Position numbers and translations under genes: made by a program. 55,660 nt of DNA, from positions 1 to 55,660 of the forward strand of contig NZ_JARVKV010000043.1 of assembly GCF_029813835.1 (NCBI RefSeq). Direction: 5' to 3'. Below the pieces are notes generated by a model. That model was not told where the DNA came from. It was given only the letters and a program-made list of their open reading frames with translations, and ran no database searches. Source of the stretch: Streptomyces sp. DH37. GTDB lineage: Bacteria; Actinomycetota; Actinomycetes; Streptomycetales; Streptomycetaceae. Within the stretch, counting starts at the first letter, position 1. Every line of letters starts with the position of its first letter. This document shows positions 55,634-55,660 of this stretch, piece by piece.

Positions 55634-55660
55634 GCCCCGGACCCCGCCGGTGTCCGGGGC
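55634..55660. terminator. Hairpin at window edge
   Basis: GCCCCGGAC (55634-55642) pairs with GTCCGGGGC (55652-55660). A weaker hairpin lies at 55590-55620. They may end the P-type ATPase transcript or a gene beyond the window. Confidence 0.55.

Overview
The window is chromosomal DNA from a Streptomyces-type actinomycete. It is very GC-rich with G/C-biased third codon positions. It uses many GTG and some TTG starts, has short TANNNT -10 boxes directly before start codons, and carries Streptomyces marker proteins: an AfsK-type kinase with PQQ repeats, a DmdR1-type iron regulator and a mycothiol-type anti-sigma fusion. I see no rRNA, tRNA, CRISPR array, IS element, integrase or phage gene. It reads as core-chromosome sequence with about 49 ordinary genes plus three very small ones.

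Region by region. Positions 1-5.1 kb: two small secreted Ser/Gly-rich proteins, the kinase afsK, and a double-VOC protein that is probably the KbpA-type AfsK partner, all on the minus strand; a divergent TetR gene starts at 5.18 kb. 5.9-13.6 kb: secreted subtilisin, TrmB/LuxR-like regulator, GNAT, flavin monooxygenase, OFA-type MFS transporter and a divergent GlxA/AraC regulator. 13.8-17.4 kb: a signalling cluster of RsbW-like ATPase, STAS antagonist, ECF-like sigma factor and a translationally coupled zinc-finger/MDMPI anti-sigma candidate. 17.4-25.6 kb: purU, a small conserved protein, a branched-chain-type substrate-binding lipoprotein, a Pro-rich membrane protein, an XRE/TPR regulator diverging from a degenerate prim-pol protein, and an alpha/beta hydrolase lacking its nucleophilic Ser. 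25.6-31.9 kb: dmdR1 and a SIS-domain protein sharing a divergent promoter with a DasR-like site, a PAS/GAF protein, a free-standing 12-codon ORF, pdxH and citrate synthase. 32.2-41.2 kb: secreted PLD-like enzyme, trypsin-like protease, CocE/NonD hydrolase, a large FAD/Fe-S dehydrogenase, serC and a small PPOX-fold protein. 41.2-47.6 kb: drug-type ABC exporter with its TetR, DUF1772 protein behind a 17-codon leader ORF, secreted beta-propeller protein, SGNH hydrolase and aldo/keto reductase. 47.8-55.6 kb: a likely marR-MFS-thpR-small membrane protein series, NCS2 purine permease, DUF2530 protein and a P-type ATPase.

Common themes are global regulation (AfsK, DmdR1, a DasR-like site, sigma/anti-sigma and partner-switching proteins) and divergent regulator-transporter pairs. 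Most convergent gene pairs are separated by strong GC hairpins. The signals that standard annotation would miss are: a 17-bp perfect inverted repeat enclosing the P-type ATPase start codon, a free-standing 12-codon ORF with its own promoter and ribosome binding site, a 17-codon coupled leader ORF with a similar C-terminus, a purine-permease leader with two mutually exclusive hairpins, and several family members with degenerate catalytic residues. Ortholog and SCO-type assignments come from memory of protein families and gene order, not from a search.
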